A stretch of DNA of 64,000 nucleotides from Candidatus Parcubacteria bacterium (lineage in GTDB: Bacteria > Patescibacteriota > Minisyncoccia > Minisyncoccales > JAGLUP01), in the NCBI GenBank assembly GCA_023134715.1, contig JAGLUP010000002.1, forward strand, positions 160,430 to 224,429. The letters are read 5' to 3'. The notes under the pieces are model-generated. The model was not told the origin of the DNA. It saw only the letters and a list, made by a program, of their open reading frames with translations, and did no database searches. Positions 50,231 to 59,198 of this stretch are shown here, in pieces. The position numbers were made by a program, and so were the translations under genes. How positions within the stretch are numbered: the first letter of the stretch is position 1; each line of letters starts with the position of its first letter.

Positions 50231-51865
50231 TTAATCTTTTAGTTCTTTTATCAATTTTTTGGGGACGCGGCTTTCTAAAAGTATTATATCACCTTTTTGG
50301 CTAAAACTATTTATTTTTTCAAAAATCTGTTTTGGATTTTCTAAAAATAAAATGTTTTGTTCTGACATCCCGCTTTTAATAGCGGATTCTTTCATATTAT
50401 TATAACATTCTTTTGTGGTAATTATTGCCAAATCGCAAACTTCGCCTATTTTCTCTCCTATTTCCTGATGAACCTGTTCCGCTGCTTTGCCTAATTCAAT
50501 AAGACAGGGCATAATAATTATTTTTTTTCCTTGCCAAATTTTTAAATACTCTAAATGAGAAATTACTCCGTTAGGATTTGCCGAATAAGAAGCGTCTATA
50601 ATATTTATCCCCTGTTTATTTTTAATTAATTTTCCAGAGCCAGACATTGGCTCAATTTTTGCGCAAGCCCTGGAAATTTGTTTTAAATTCATTCCTAATT
50701 CTTTAGCGCAGCAAGCTGCGGCTAAAATGTTCTCTATATTTTTAGCTCCTAATAAATTTACTTTAAATTCTGCAAAATCCCCATCTTTTGAAAAAACCTT
50801 AAAAGAAACAAACTCTTTCTCCACTTCTATATTGTATGCCCAAAAATCCATTTTTTCTTTGATTGAATAAAATTTTGAATTTCCGCCTCGGGTGGAGATT
50901 TTTGATTTAATATTTTCATTATCTCCATTCAATATAGCTGTTCCGTCTTCTGGCAAGCTTTCAATTAGCTCAAATTTGGTTTTAATTATGTTTTCCTGCG
51001 AGCCAAAAGTCGCCATATGCTGTTGGTTTATTCCTGTTAAAATACCGATTTTGGGTTTAGCAATATCGCAAAGCAGTTTTATCCCTCCCCTATTATAAGC
51101 TCCCATTTCGCAAATGAAAATTTTATGTTCTGGTTTCAAATTGTTTAAAATACATTGAGAAATTCCTATTTCTGAATTTTGATGCTTGGTTGTTTTTAAA
51201 ATTTTATCTTTTCCGAATTTCTCTGATAAAATTGTATATAAAAATTCTTTGGTTGAGGTTTTACCATAGCTTCCGGTAATTCCAATAACTAAAAGATTTT
51301 TATATTTTTCTCTTTTTATCGTTGCTTTCTTAATAATTCGGTTTCTTAATAAAACAGTAAACGGCTGAAAAGCAAGAACGATTAGGGAAACAACAATCGG
51401 TGTAAAAATATCAAATAATAATAAGCCAACTAAGGGACGACTATAATAAAATAAATTAAAAAACAAAAATCCGATTGTAAAGATAAAAACTATAAAGAAT
51501 AAAAATCTGATTTTTATAGTAAGCACTGGCTTTAAAAAACTCTTTGAAATATAATCGTTTATAGCTTTTGCCGCTTCAATAAAATAAATAGCAAAAAACG
51601 CGAAAACTAAAGATAAAAGAAAAAAATCAGCTATTTTGTCAAAAAAGCCGGGCTGAACCGAAATATACTGCAAAATAAAAAAACCGCAAAGAATTATGAT
51701 TTTTGAAAAAAATAGTTTATTTAATAAGAGCTGTTTTCCTTTTGCGGTTTGAAAATGCGCTTTAAATCTTCCGATGTGATATTCTTTTAATTGCCAAAGA
51801 TAAAGCCAAAACAAAATCGCTTTTACTGTTCTGATAAACCAAAAAATTCCTAAAATATGAAGCAT
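50231..51865 (-). CDS. murF: MurF-type Mur ligase with N-terminal membrane domain
   Basis: This 544-residue protein has about five TM helices in residues 1-180, then a Mur ligase. ITGSYGKTSTKEFL is the ATP loop, KTTKHQNSEIG and EMGAYNRGGI are conserved, and a C-terminal domain holds DASYSANPNGV. MurF adds D-Ala-D-Ala to the UDP-MurNAc tripeptide. The TM domain is an unusual addition that could anchor the step at the membrane. It starts 3 bp after the hydrolase gene. Confidence 0.88.
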   Translation of the reverse strand: MLHILGIFWFIRTVKAILFWLYLWQLKEYHIGRFKAHFQTAKGKQLLLNKLFFSKIIILCGFFILQYISVQPGFFDKIADFFLLSLVFAFFAIYFIEAAKAINDYISKSFLKPVLTIKIRFLFFIVFIFTIGFLFFNLFYYSRPLVGLLLFDIFTPIVVSLIVLAFQPFTVLLRNRIIKKATIKREKYKNLLVIGITGSYGKTSTKEFLYTILSEKFGKDKILKTTKHQNSEIGISQCILNNLKPEHKIFICEMGAYNRGGIKLLCDIAKPKIGILTGINQQHMATFGSQENIIKTKFELIESLPEDGTAILNGDNENIKSKISTRGGNSKFYSIKEKMDFWAYNIEVEKEFVSFKVFSKDGDFAEFKVNLLGAKNIENILAAACCAKELGMNLKQISRACAKIEPMSGSGKLIKNKQGINIIDASYSANPNGVISHLEYLKIWQGKKIIIMPCLIELGKAAEQVHQEIGEKIGEVCDLAIITTKECYNNMKESAIKSGMSEQNILFLENPKQIFEKINSFSQKGDIILLESRVPKKLIKELKD

Positions 51866-51868
51866 AAT

Positions 51869-52570
51869 TTATAAAATAAATTTTAAAATAATTTCTGATA
51901 ATTTTTCCGGACATTTTAGATAAGGAAAATGGCCGATATTTTTTAAAATTTCTAATTTAGAATTTGGAATTTTCCTATTCATTAGATAAGCGTCGGAAAT
52001 TGGAGTCATCTTGTCTTTATCGCCCCAAATAATCAATGTTGAAATTTTTATTTTTGAAAGGTGAAAAGTTAAATCCTCTTCAATTATTTTTTTAAATGTC
52101 TCTCGCATTACTCCTTTTGCCTTGAAATAATCTGTTTTTCTTAAAATATATTTATAAAAAATTTTCCGGGTCAAGGAAAATCCTGGCAGCCACTTGACTT
52201 TTTTAGCCCCTGCTAAAAAATTCAAGTGATTTGTTTTTGGCTTGATGCCGGCGCTGGAGACCAAAATTAATTTTTCAACTTTTTCCGGATATTTAGCGCT
52301 AAATTTTATAGCCACCCTTCCGCCAAAAGAATGTCCTAATAAAAAAAAGTTTTTTAGTTTTTTCTGAACAATAAAATTTTTGACCCATTCTACATAATCA
52401 TCAACATCCCAGGGTTTTGGAGGGTCAGAGCTTTTTCCAAATCCAGGCAAATCAGGCGCAATAACCTGAAAATTATTTTTTGAAAGCAAATCCCCTGTTT
52501 TTCGCCATTTTTCAGAAAACGAGCCCCAGCCGTGTAAAATTAAAATTGTTTTTTCTTGACTTTGTTGCAT
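51869..52570 (-). CDS. Alpha/beta hydrolase
   Basis: A 233-residue hydrolase: LHGWGSFSEKW (oxyanion), PGFGKSSDPP, nucleophile LGHSFGGR, acid in IWGDKDKMTP and base in NIGHFPYLKCPE. The substrate is unknown. It is coupled to murF, and its first codons contain a promoter for the divergent small gene at 52616. Confidence 0.88.
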   Translation of the reverse strand: MQQSQEKTILILHGWGSFSEKWRKTGDLLSKNNFQVIAPDLPGFGKSSDPPKPWDVDDYVEWVKNFIVQKKLKNFFLLGHSFGGRVAIKFSAKYPEKVEKLILVSSAGIKPKTNHLNFLAGAKKVKWLPGFSLTRKIFYKYILRKTDYFKAKGVMRETFKKIIEEDLTFHLSKIKISTLIIWGDKDKMTPISDAYLMNRKIPNSKLEILKNIGHFPYLKCPEKLSEIILKFIL

Positions 52571-52583
52571 AAAATGTTATAAT
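52556..52583 (+). promoter_or_regulatory. Promoter inside first codons of hydrolase gene
   Basis: TTGACT (52556-52561), 16 bp, TATAAT (52578-52583). It points to the small gene at 52616. The -35 box is antisense to codons 4-5 of the hydrolase gene. Confidence 0.75.
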
Positions 52584-52615
52584 TTTTATATAAAATTGAA
52601 CATTACAAAAAGAAA

Positions 52616-52900
52616 ATGGAACAATGGATTATTGTATTAGGGATTATTGTTTATGGAATGATTGCGATTGTAGCTAGGGGAGTTTTTGATATAATATGGA
52701 AAGACTGGACTACTGCCGACCGTAATTTATTTGCCGCTCTCTGGTGGCTTCCCTTGATAATAAGTATGGCATACGCTTTCTGCACGGGAATAAGCGCAGC
52801 AATGAATGAAGTAATAGTCGGGATAGTAAGCTGGATAAAAATAATTCACGAAATAGGAAAAAGAATAGGAATGAAAATTAATAAAATAGATTTAGGATAG
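52616..52900 (+). CDS. Small membrane protein, unknown
   Basis: A 94-residue protein with TM helices at about residues 3-25 and 40-60 and a short amphipathic tail. Unlike its size-mates it lacks a strong SD (only AAAAAGAAA). It has its own promoter and a terminator over its stop codon. Confidence 0.55.
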   Translation: MEQWIIVLGIIVYGMIAIVARGVFDIIWKDWTTADRNLFAALWWLPLIISMAYAFCTGISAAMNEVIVGIVSWIKIIHEIGKRIGMKINKIDLG

Positions 52901-52922
52901 TTTCTCTATCCTATTTTATTTT
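52894..52922 (+). terminator. Terminator overlapping stop codon
   Basis: AGGATAG-TTTCT-CTATCCT then TTTTATTTTT. The TAG in the left arm is the stop of gene 52616. An outer AAAATAG/CTATTTT pairing is possible. It lies at the serS end too, so may act both ways. Confidence 0.8.
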
Positions 52923-54174
52923 TGCCAATATATTTTTGGAGAACTTTAGGAATTAAAACAGAACCGTCTTTTTGCTGATAATTTTCAATAATAGCAATCA
53001 GGGTTCTGCCGATTGCAAAAGCAGTGCCATTAACAGTATGAACAAATTCTAATTTTTGCGTTTTAGAATCTTTATACCTTATATTTAATCGTCTTGCCTG
53101 AAAATCAGTACAATTTGAAGTAGAGTGAGTCTCGCGATATTTATTTTCCGAAGGAATCCAGGTTTCAATATCATACTGACTGGCAGTCGGAAACGCCATA
53201 TCACCGCTGCAATTTTTAACTACTTGATAAGGAAGATTTAATTCTTTCATTAATTTTTCTTCTAAATTCAGAAAAAATTCATGCTCTTCTTTTGATTTTT
53301 CAGGTTCGCAAAAACTAAACATTTCAATCTTATCAAACTGATGAACCCGTAAAATTCCTCTTGTATCTTTTCCGTAAGAACCTGCTTCTTCTCTAAAACA
53401 AGTAGAAAAAGCCACATATCTTTTTGGAAGTTCTTTTTGTGCAAAAATTTCATCTTTATGCATTGGACCAATTGATTGCTCTGCTGTGCCAACTAAAAAT
53501 AAATTATCTTTTTCAAAAAAGTATCTTTCTGCCAAATCTTCTTTCGTCGCAATATAGCCCATTGCCTCCATTATTTCTGATTTTATCATTACTGGCGGAG
53601 CGACTGGCGCAAATCCCTTTTTTAAAACCGTATTAAAAACAAAATTTACCAAAGCAAATTCTAAAAGCACTGCCTCATTTTTTAAATAACCAAAACGACT
53701 GCCTGAAACTTTTGCCGCTCTCTTTATGTCAATTAAATCCAGGTTCTCAGCGATTTCTAAATAATCTTTATTCTTAAAGTCAAACTTTATTTTCTCTCCT
53801 ACTTCTTGCAGAACCTTATTGTCCGCATCGCTCTTGCCAACTGGCACATCATCAAAAGGTAAATTAGGCACCAATAGCATTAATTTTTTATATTCTTTTT
53901 CAATTTTCTGAAATTGTTTTTTTGTTTTATCGCTTTGTTTATCAATTTTCCGCATTTCTGAAATAATCTTTTTTTTATCTTTCTTGTCTTTCGCGGCAAC
54001 AATATCTTTACTCGCCTTATTCTTTTTCGCCCTGAACTCATCTAAAATAATCATTATCTCGCGTCTTTGTTTGTCTAACTCTAAAAGCAGGTCAATATCA
54101 ACTTTGACTTGTTTTTTTGCGCAGCCCTGTTTTACTTTTTCCGGGTTGTTTCTTATAAATTTTATATCAAGCAT
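52906..54174 (-). CDS. serS: Seryl-tRNA synthetase
   Basis: This class II synthetase of 422 residues has an N-terminal coiled-coil arm (LRAKKNKASKDI...) and motif 2 in RYVAFSTCFREEAGSYG. Motif 3 has AIGRTLIAIIENYQ. The start overlaps the upstream membrane-protein gene by 8 bp. Confidence 0.97.
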   Translation of the reverse strand: MLDIKFIRNNPEKVKQGCAKKQVKVDIDLLLELDKQRREIMIILDEFRAKKNKASKDIVAAKDKKDKKKIISEMRKIDKQSDKTKKQFQKIEKEYKKLMLLVPNLPFDDVPVGKSDADNKVLQEVGEKIKFDFKNKDYLEIAENLDLIDIKRAAKVSGSRFGYLKNEAVLLEFALVNFVFNTVLKKGFAPVAPPVMIKSEIMEAMGYIATKEDLAERYFFEKDNLFLVGTAEQSIGPMHKDEIFAQKELPKRYVAFSTCFREEAGSYGKDTRGILRVHQFDKIEMFSFCEPEKSKEEHEFFLNLEEKLMKELNLPYQVVKNCSGDMAFPTASQYDIETWIPSENKYRETHSTSNCTDFQARRLNIRYKDSKTQKLEFVHTVNGTAFAIGRTLIAIIENYQQKDGSVLIPKVLQKYIGKNKIG

Positions 54175-54661
54175 TTTTTTTAACCCTATAAATTTTTCTA
54201 ATTATTAATATAACGCCGATTATTCCTAAAATTACGCATAAAACATAATTTTGCGGCATTGAAGCTAGTCCTAAGAAAGGATTAAAATGAGATGGCCAAA
54301 AAGGAAAAACATCGCGATGAGTAAATGAATCAAAAACAATATGCGTCCAGCAACCAAGAAGAGAGCCGATAAAAATATTAGAAGCGGTGAACGACTGTTT
54401 TAAATTAATTTTTAAAGAAATTTTTTCAAGCTTGTTTTTAAAAGCAAGGATTAAAAAACTAATTACTAAAGCGCCTATCAAACCGCCTAAAAAAGTATGG
54501 AAAAATCTGTGATAAGGATAGCCCATTTTAAAAATTATTATGAATAATGGCTCTAAATCTAAAATCACATTGCCCAATAGAAAAGCAAAAAAATTGAAAA
54601 ATTTGAAAAATATTGTTCCGAAAAAAATTCCGGGACCTAAATGAAATGGTGTAACAGGCAT
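54167..54661 (-). CDS. DUF4184/YdjM-like membrane hydrolase-family protein
   Basis: The 164-residue protein begins MPVTPFHLGPGIFFG. It has about four TM helices with YHRFFHTFLGGL and CWTHIVFDSFTHRD, His/Asp patterns typical of the membrane-bound metal-dependent hydrolase family. Function is unknown. Confidence 0.7.
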   Translation of the reverse strand: MPVTPFHLGPGIFFGTIFFKFFNFFAFLLGNVILDLEPLFIIIFKMGYPYHRFFHTFLGGLIGALVISFLILAFKNKLEKISLKINLKQSFTASNIFIGSLLGCWTHIVFDSFTHRDVFPFWPSHFNPFLGLASMPQNYVLCVILGIIGVILIIRKIYRVKKNA

Positions 54662-54728
54662 GTTCCTTCGCCCTCTCGGGCTCAGTCAAATTAAAAATTA
54701 AAAATGAAAAATTAAAAATTACTTTTTA

Positions 54729-54820
54729 ATGCGAGAATTCTGGATTTTCTGATGCGTGTAGGGCTCCCGCCTTAGCGGGATAAAGCGCGAAGAAAATTCA
54801 GATTTGAGCCAGAAAAATTT
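54729..54820. repeat. Structured intergenic element, copy 2
   Basis: Outer arms ATTCTGGATTTTCT and AGAAAATTCAGAT at 54737 and 54791 enclose GATGCGTGTAGGG, an inner CTCCCGC/GCGGGAT hairpin and AAAGCGCGA. It matches 21-110 in order and in the ending GAGCCAGAAAAATTTT. Preceded by low-complexity AT sequence. Confidence 0.65.
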
Positions 54821-54827
54821 TAAAAAA

Positions 54828-56294
54828 TTATTTTTGTTTTGGCTTCATTAAAGGAAATATCTGACATTCACGCATGGGCTTGTTCATAAAAAAGCTAAAC
54901 AATCGTTCACTCATACCAAAACCAGCTGTCGGAGGCATACCATATTCCAGAGCTTCCACAAAATCCTTGTCGTTCATCTGGGCTTCCTCGTCACCCGCTT
55001 CACGCAATTTTTGCTGGGCTTCAAATCTTTGTTTTTGATCAATCGGGTCATTTAACTCTGAATAGCCATTAGCTAATTCACTGCCAGCTAAAATAACATG
55101 AAAACGTTCAACCAGCTCTGGGTGTTTGACTATTTTTTTAGCTAAAGGCGAAGTAATTAATGGCTCATTGATTAAAAATCCCGGACCAGCTAATTTTTTT
55201 CGGCAGTATTTCCACAAATTATCAATAGCGCGCGCCTCATTTAATCCTTTTTTATCATAAACAATTTTTAGTTCTTTTAATTTTTTTTCAATGGCTTTTA
55301 AGTTAGCTGATGAAATATCTATTTTGGTATATTTTTTAATAACTGATTTATAGTCATATCTTTTCCATTCCTTGCTTAGGTCTATATCAAAATCCCCTAT
55401 TTTAAATTTAAGCGTGTTAAAAGTTTTCTTAGCCACATATTTGAATAATTCTTCAGTGAGCTTCATGCAGTCCTTGTAATCAGCGTAAGCCCAGTAAAAT
55501 TCTACTTGAGTGTAATCTTGAAGATGTTCCGCGTCCATTCCTTCGTTTCTAAATTGCCTGCCTATTTCAAAAGTTTTTTCAAAACCAGCTATCATCAAAC
55601 GTTTTTGCCAAAGTTCACCAGTGGAAATTCTTAAATAAACATCCATATCTAATGCGTTGTGATGAGTTATAAACGGTCGAGCGTCTGCCCCGCCTGTTGC
55701 GATTTCCAGCACCGGCGTTTCTACTTCCAGAAAACCGCGGCTTGTTAAAAACTCGCGGACGCTATTCCAAAAAATCGCTTTTTTTTCAATCATTTCTTTT
55801 ACTTCTGGATTAAATAAAATATCCAAATATCTTTTTCTGTATCTTTCTTCAACATCCTGTAGTCCATGCCATTTTTCAGGCAAAGGCAGTAAGCTTTTGC
55901 TCAACATTTTGAAATCAATTGTTTCAATGGTTTTTTCTCCTTTTTTAGTTTTAAATAAAACTCCCCTGATTTCAATAAAATCGCCAATATCAAAATGAGC
56001 CAGAAAAAACTGATAGCTTTTTTCGCCTAAATTATTTTTTTTAAAATACGCCTGAATCTTTCCTGTCCCGTCTTCAAAATGAATAAAGCAGGAACCGCCA
56101 TGCTCTCTTACTGAACGAATTCTGCCGCTTAAAATAATCACTTTTTCTGATTTAGAAAGAGTAGTAAATTTCTTTAAGGCGTCTTCTATTTGATGGGTTC
56201 TTTTCGTTGTTGACGGATAAACTAAAAACCCGGCTCTTTCAATTGCCTTAAGTTTTTTTATTCGTATTTTTTGAAGATTTTCTTTATTTGCCAT
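54828..56294 (-). CDS. lysS: Lysyl-tRNA synthetase (class II)
   Basis: This 488-residue protein has an N-terminal OB-fold anticodon-binding domain (VIILSGRIRSVREHGGSCF) and the class II core: motif 2 FEIGRQFRNEGMDAEH and motif 3 GFGMSERLF near the C-terminus. It charges the tRNA-Lys at 34698. Confidence 0.97.
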   Translation of the reverse strand: MANKENLQKIRIKKLKAIERAGFLVYPSTTKRTHQIEDALKKFTTLSKSEKVIILSGRIRSVREHGGSCFIHFEDGTGKIQAYFKKNNLGEKSYQFFLAHFDIGDFIEIRGVLFKTKKGEKTIETIDFKMLSKSLLPLPEKWHGLQDVEERYRKRYLDILFNPEVKEMIEKKAIFWNSVREFLTSRGFLEVETPVLEIATGGADARPFITHHNALDMDVYLRISTGELWQKRLMIAGFEKTFEIGRQFRNEGMDAEHLQDYTQVEFYWAYADYKDCMKLTEELFKYVAKKTFNTLKFKIGDFDIDLSKEWKRYDYKSVIKKYTKIDISSANLKAIEKKLKELKIVYDKKGLNEARAIDNLWKYCRKKLAGPGFLINEPLITSPLAKKIVKHPELVERFHVILAGSELANGYSELNDPIDQKQRFEAQQKLREAGDEEAQMNDKDFVEALEYGMPPTAGFGMSERLFSFFMNKPMRECQIFPLMKPKQK

Positions 56295-56337
56295 TATATT
56301 ATTTTACCTTATTTTAAATCTAAAATCAAAAAAAATC

Positions 56338-56361
56338 CCCAAAAAACTTATGTTTTTTGGG
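56338..56361 (-). terminator. Intrinsic terminator
   Basis: CCCAAAAAAC/GTTTTTTGGG stem, then ATTTTTTTT on the minus strand. It ends the CBS gene before lysS. Confidence 0.9.
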
Positions 56362-56369
56362 AATATGTA

Positions 56370-56771
56370 TTATATCGCTTTTATTATATCACTATTAGAG
56401 ACCAATCCAACCATATATCCTTCTTCGTCAATCACGGGAAGTCTTCTTTTGTCTATCTCTGCCATCAATACAACAGCTTGTCCCATGCTTGCGCAAGAAG
56501 AAACCACTACTAAAGGATAAGACATTATACTCTCTACCTTGGAGCACACCGGATCTTTTCCTTTAGCAATTAGTTCATTTAAGATATCTTTTCTGGTAAC
56601 AATTCCAAAATTTTCCCAATGTTTGCTGCCACCGCCTTCCATTTCAACTAATAAACTACTTACTTGTCTGTCACGCATTAAATCTATCGCGTCTTGGACA
56701 GTATCTCCAGCTTTTATCGCTATAAATCCTTTCGTCATAACATCCTCCACCTTAATTACTGTTCCTGCCAT
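56370..56771 (-). CDS. CBS-domain pair protein
   Basis: This 133-residue protein consists of two CBS motifs (VEDVMTKGFIAIKAGDTVQ, VESIMSYPLVVVSSCASMG) as a Bateman module. Such modules bind adenylates. The SD GAGGTGA sits one base from an ATG at 56777 and seven from the ATG at 56771; the latter is favoured. It is a one-gene unit. Confidence 0.9.
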   Translation of the reverse strand: MAGTVIKVEDVMTKGFIAIKAGDTVQDAIDLMRDRQVSSLLVEMEGGGSKHWENFGIVTRKDILNELIAKGKDPVCSKVESIMSYPLVVVSSCASMGQAVVLMAEIDKRRLPVIDEEGYMVGLVSNSDIIKAI

Positions 56772-56838
56772 TTTCATTCACCTCATTTTATTTTTTCCAG
56801 CTCTGTAAAATTAAAGAGCCACTATCAAAATACACTAA

Positions 56839-58776
56839 TTACTCATCTTTGTCAAGATTTTCTGAAAAATACCATTCTAAAACATCTTTAGCTACCGGCA
56901 AAGTAGCTACCTGCCCTTCTTCAACATCTTCTACCATCACGGTTAAAACAATTTCCGGGTTTTCTATCGGCGCAAAAACCGTAATCCAGCTATGATAATA
57001 TCCTTTTTTAGCTGTTTGAGCTGTTCCAGTTTTTGCCGCTGATTTAACCGGCAAAGAATTCAGCCAATTAACAGCCGAACCATAAGCAACTGTTTCTCTC
57101 ATTCCCTGACGAATTATTTTTAAATTTTCTTGAGCAACAAATCCTTGACTAAGAACCTTTGGCTCTTTTGTTTGAACAATATGCGGCTGATAAAGAACGC
57201 CTCCATTAGCCACAGCTGAAAAAGCGTTAACTACCTGCAGAGGAGTAACAGAAATATATTGCTGGCCGATAGATAAATAATAAGTGTCGCCGTCATACCA
57301 TGCCTCATTAAGATTTTCTTTTTTCCAGACAGGGTCGGGAACAATGCCTTCGCCTTCTTGCGGCAAATCAATCCCAGTTTTGCTTCCCCAGCCAAAATTC
57401 CCAAGCCATTTTTTTATTTTTGTCGGACCTAATCCTTTAAAATCTTCGTATCCGCCACCTATAATATAAAAAAATACATTACAGGATTCAGCAATCGCTT
57501 TATAAATATCAACTCTTCCGTGTGTTTTCCAATCATTAAAATCTTTCCAGATTTCCGGATTCCACTGATCTTGAACAGAAATTTTTCCCTTGCAAATAAA
57601 ATTGGTCTTATCTGTTATAACTCCTTCCTCTAAGGCCGCTGTGCCAATCAAAGGTTTAATTGTTGAGCCAGTAGGATAACCAATTCCAGAAATTGCTTTA
57701 TTGAAAAGAGGATCCAATGGATTGTCTATAATTTCTTTATAATCTTCTTGAGAAATGCCTTGTGAAAATAAATTATTATCAAAGTCAGGAATAGAAACCA
57801 TAGCCAGCACGCCTCCATTATTAGGATTTAAAGCCACTGCTATTGCTTTTTCCGCTCCTACATTCTGAAGAGTTTTTTCTAATGACTCTTTTATTTTTCT
57901 TTGAAGGCCGGCATCAAGACAAAGAACCAAATTGTCTCCTGGCTCTGGTAAAGAAACGATTTTTTCTATTTTTTGGTTTCCAAAAGCGTCTTTTTCAATT
58001 AAAAATTCTCCTGATTTACCCCGTAATGTCTTTTCATAAAATTTCTCTAAACCGGTCTTGCCGATATAATCATTAACTGAATAATTTTGAAAATCTTCCA
58101 ATTCCTGTTTATTAATATTCCCTGTATAACCAATTAAATGAGCAAAAATCGCGCCATCTTTATAATCTCTGATTATATTTTTCTCAATTCTAAAACCAGA
58201 AAATTCCTGATTTTGAATTTTTATTTCAAAAGAAATTAAAGCTTTATGGTTAAGATTTTTAAAAATTAAAACTTTTGCTAATTCACTATTCTCAATTTTT
58301 TCTTCAATAAAATCTGTTTCTTCTCCAATAAGTTTGGCAACTTCATAAAAAAGCTCTTTCCTCTCTTCGGTTGTCTGGGGCAAATCCTGCTTATCACAGA
58401 TTAAATCAAAGCTTACCTGATTCCGAACAAGTTGCTCTCCTTTGCTGTCGTAAATCACTCCCCGTTCAGACCTGATTGGGTAAATCCTTGTTTTATTTTC
58501 TTCAGCTAATGTTGAAAATTTTTCGGCTTCAAGAACTTGAAACTGAAAGGTTTTTAAAAAAAGACCTAAAATTAAAATTAAAGAAAAAACGCAAAAACCT
58601 TGGAGCATTCTTCTGGAAAGAGGAGTTTCCATTCTTTTTTCTGAAATCCCTGTTTTTTCTTCCTGTTTTTGAGCAAGGTCATCTAAAAAAATTTCCTGCG
58701 GCTCAATATCTTCTTTATGCCGCAAAGAAATCTTTCTATTTTTAAAATCTTTTTTTAAAAAATGGAAATCTAACAT
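56839..58776 (-). CDS. mrdA: Penicillin-binding protein 2 (class B transpeptidase)
   Basis: This 645-residue protein has a TM anchor (about 58-78), a dimerisation domain and a transpeptidase domain. Active-site motifs are STIK (GYPTGSTIKP), SCN (IAESCNVFF) and KTG (SAAKTGTAQ). It crosslinks peptidoglycan for elongation, with RodA/MreCD. It overlaps mreD by 35 bp. Confidence 0.94.
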   Translation of the reverse strand: MLDFHFLKKDFKNRKISLRHKEDIEPQEIFLDDLAQKQEEKTGISEKRMETPLSRRMLQGFCVFSLILILGLFLKTFQFQVLEAEKFSTLAEENKTRIYPIRSERGVIYDSKGEQLVRNQVSFDLICDKQDLPQTTEERKELFYEVAKLIGEETDFIEEKIENSELAKVLIFKNLNHKALISFEIKIQNQEFSGFRIEKNIIRDYKDGAIFAHLIGYTGNINKQELEDFQNYSVNDYIGKTGLEKFYEKTLRGKSGEFLIEKDAFGNQKIEKIVSLPEPGDNLVLCLDAGLQRKIKESLEKTLQNVGAEKAIAVALNPNNGGVLAMVSIPDFDNNLFSQGISQEDYKEIIDNPLDPLFNKAISGIGYPTGSTIKPLIGTAALEEGVITDKTNFICKGKISVQDQWNPEIWKDFNDWKTHGRVDIYKAIAESCNVFFYIIGGGYEDFKGLGPTKIKKWLGNFGWGSKTGIDLPQEGEGIVPDPVWKKENLNEAWYDGDTYYLSIGQQYISVTPLQVVNAFSAVANGGVLYQPHIVQTKEPKVLSQGFVAQENLKIIRQGMRETVAYGSAVNWLNSLPVKSAAKTGTAQTAKKGYYHSWITVFAPIENPEIVLTVMVEDVEEGQVATLPVAKDVLEWYFSENLDKDE

Positions 58777-59056
58777 ATTTGTTTAACATTAATTTTATAA
58801 AACAAGCTGTCCCGGTTAAAATTAAAATTTTGAGTCCAAAAATGTTTTCAGAAAAAACATCTAAAAAAAATCCGCCGATAAAAGCGCTTAAAATTCCATC
58901 TTTTTTCTTGGGATCCTCAAAAAAATTTATAAGAAGCGCTGATATTAAAATAAGATTTGGAACCATTCCATTTATGCTAAAATGAACCAAAAAACTGGTC
59001 TGCAGTAAGGCCAAAATATAAAAAAATATAATTATAATTGCTAATTTTCTAATCAT
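58742..59056 (-). CDS. mreD: Rod shape-determining protein MreD
   Basis: The 104-residue protein is at the short end of the MreD family, with three to four TM helices (LAIIIIFFYILALLQTSFL; IGGFFLDVFSE). Position between mreC and mrdA supports the call; sequence alone is weak. Confidence 0.75.
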   Translation of the reverse strand: MIRKLAIIIIFFYILALLQTSFLVHFSINGMVPNLILISALLINFFEDPKKKDGILSAFIGGFFLDVFSENIFGLKILILTGTACFIKLMLNKYVRFPFFKKRF

Positions 59057-59079
59057 CTTGTTATAAATCGCAAGATAGA

Positions 59080-59185
59080 AAACGAAGAAAACAAATTTTG
59101 AAATCGTGGGGTCCCGATAGGTGAAAGCTATCGGGATAGGGCGCGGTTAGGGGGAAACGATTTCAAAATTTAGTTTTCGGAGTTT
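59080..59185. repeat. Structured intergenic element, third related hairpin
   Basis: Arms 59087-59107 and 59157-59178 form a 21-bp stem with one bulged base. Inside are GGGG, a TCCCGATAG/CTATCGGGA hairpin and TAGGGCGCG. The outer arms differ from the elements at 21 and 54729, but the inner GGG-TCCCG...CGGGATA-GCGCG order is the same. It separates mreC from mreD. Confidence 0.6.
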
Positions 59186-59198
59186 TTGCAACGCATTA

